This document shows, piece after piece, positions 63,263 through 64,000 of a stretch of 64,000 nucleotides of DNA. Source of the stretch: Amphiura filiformis (taxonomy: Eukaryota; Echinodermata; Ophiuroidea; Amphilepidida; Amphiuridae); NCBI RefSeq assembly GCF_039555335.1, contig NC_092642.1:19596382-19660381 (forward strand). The letters run 5' to 3'. Under the pieces are notes generated by a model. It worked only from the letters and a program-made list of their open reading frames with translations. It did not search any database and was not told the origin of the DNA. The translations under genes were made by a program, and so were the position numbers. How positions within the stretch are numbered: the first letter of the stretch is position 1; the number at the start of each line of letters is the position of its first letter.

Positions 63263-64000
63263 GTTGGTATTTTTGTTCTTTTGCTATCATCTATCCAAAT
63301 TAACAGGTCTGGGATTGTCACAAATATAATAACAGTAATGCGCACCACAAATACATTACTCTATATGTTACTGTGTGAAATGGTAGTACAGCTTCTCCCA
63401 GCAAACACAATGTTTTACAGAAAAAGATTAAATGCCGGGTTATATAAAGGGTATTAAAACATTTAAATAACATTCATAAAACTTTTTTTTAAACATGATG
63501 CAAACCATTCAAACAGAATGTTATTTAACTGTTGACAAAATTGTTTGCAAAATTGTTTGCCCAAAATTGTTTGCCCAAAATATTTTACAATAATGTTTTA
63601 AAAACGTATTCATGATCTTTATATAACCAGACATTTAAATATTATTAAAACATTTTGAATAAACGTAAATAAATAACATTATTTTTGTGTTTGCTGGACT
63701 GCTATGTTAATTTATTTAGTGGTGTGGACTCTAACCTACACTTTCTTAAAGTTCAACTTCAAATACCATCTTTTTCAGATCAAAACATATCCAAAAGAAG
63801 CAAAAAATGCCATCCATGTCTGGAATGTCATTTTGGTCCATTTCCATGTGACATAACTATTGTGCTAATCATGTGCAATAAAATCATTCATTCATTCATC
63901 TTTATTTTATTATAAAATAAAACAGCAAAACAACAAACACAACACTGTAAAGTATTAATTAGTCAAAAAGTGGTCTAATTGGACTAATTTATAATTAATA
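63263..64000. repeat. Start of intron 23; dispersed AT-rich repeat
   Basis: 63430-63680 repeats the GGGTTATATAAAGGGTATTA / AACATTT motif seen at 62870-62990. A weak acceptor-like TTTTTCAG at 63771-63778 is followed by sequence with no cadherin character. No further exon is supported. Confidence 0.5.

Noticed and set aside
63779-63860. Possible exon 24 after TTTTTCAG
   Set aside because: The continuation (DQNISKRSKKCHP) lacks any EC character where the middle of EC11 is expected, and there is no good donor.
1-64000. CRISPR array, operon or prokaryotic defence system
   Set aside because: Spliced genes, SINE/LINE remnants and MITEs show nuclear eukaryotic DNA; the regular arrays are minisatellites without spacer structure.

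Overview
This is a eukaryotic, AT-rich, intron- and transposon-rich window. The many copies of the short motif TAGGCCTA, the long foldback elements built of tandem repeats, and the CDH23/CDHR2-type cadherin together suggest an invertebrate deuterostome, most likely an echinoderm (or a hemichordate). That taxon call is an inference and not certain.

One protein-coding gene can be supported. It runs on the + strand from the ATG at 19300 to beyond the right edge. I traced 23 coding exons (19300-63262) by reading for cadherin motifs and requiring AG/GT splice sites and matching intron phase. Joined, they give about 1,210 residues: a signal peptide, a cysteine-containing N-terminal domain, ten complete extracellular cadherin (EC) repeats and the start of an eleventh. 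No transmembrane segment or C-terminus lies in the window. EC repeats bind calcium at their linkers (DXNDN, DRE/DYE and DXD motifs), so the product is expected to be a large calcium-stiffened adhesion or tip-link/microvillar-link type protein. Exon 5 carries a one-base frameshift that makes an in-frame stop, and exon 12 ends in a triplicated splice donor.

Layout: 1-19290 holds no recognisable gene. It is a mosaic of short inverted-repeat (MITE/foldback) elements, duplicated blocks and minisatellites, and it probably includes the promoter and a non-coding first exon that I cannot place. From 19300 on, the exons are small islands (52-317 bp) in introns full of repeats. Intron 1 contains a ~4.07 kb foldback made almost wholly of TGTATCAAA-like repeats. 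Intron 7 holds a retroelement nuclease remnant, a TTAA MITE and a 1.05 kb foldback. Intron 15 holds a 3.6 kb foldback with polypyrimidine/polypurine arms that resembles sea-urchin TU elements. LINE, RTE-like and Penelope-like coding remnants occur in introns 4, 13, 15 and 20.

The repeats fall into recurring families inside the window: three TTAA-flanked MITE families (two copies each), a SINE-like family (four copies), a CCCGGGGGG-ended foldback family (at least four), and a composite element with a 17-bp minisatellite (three copies). I found no operon, CRISPR or prokaryotic system, as expected for a eukaryotic locus.
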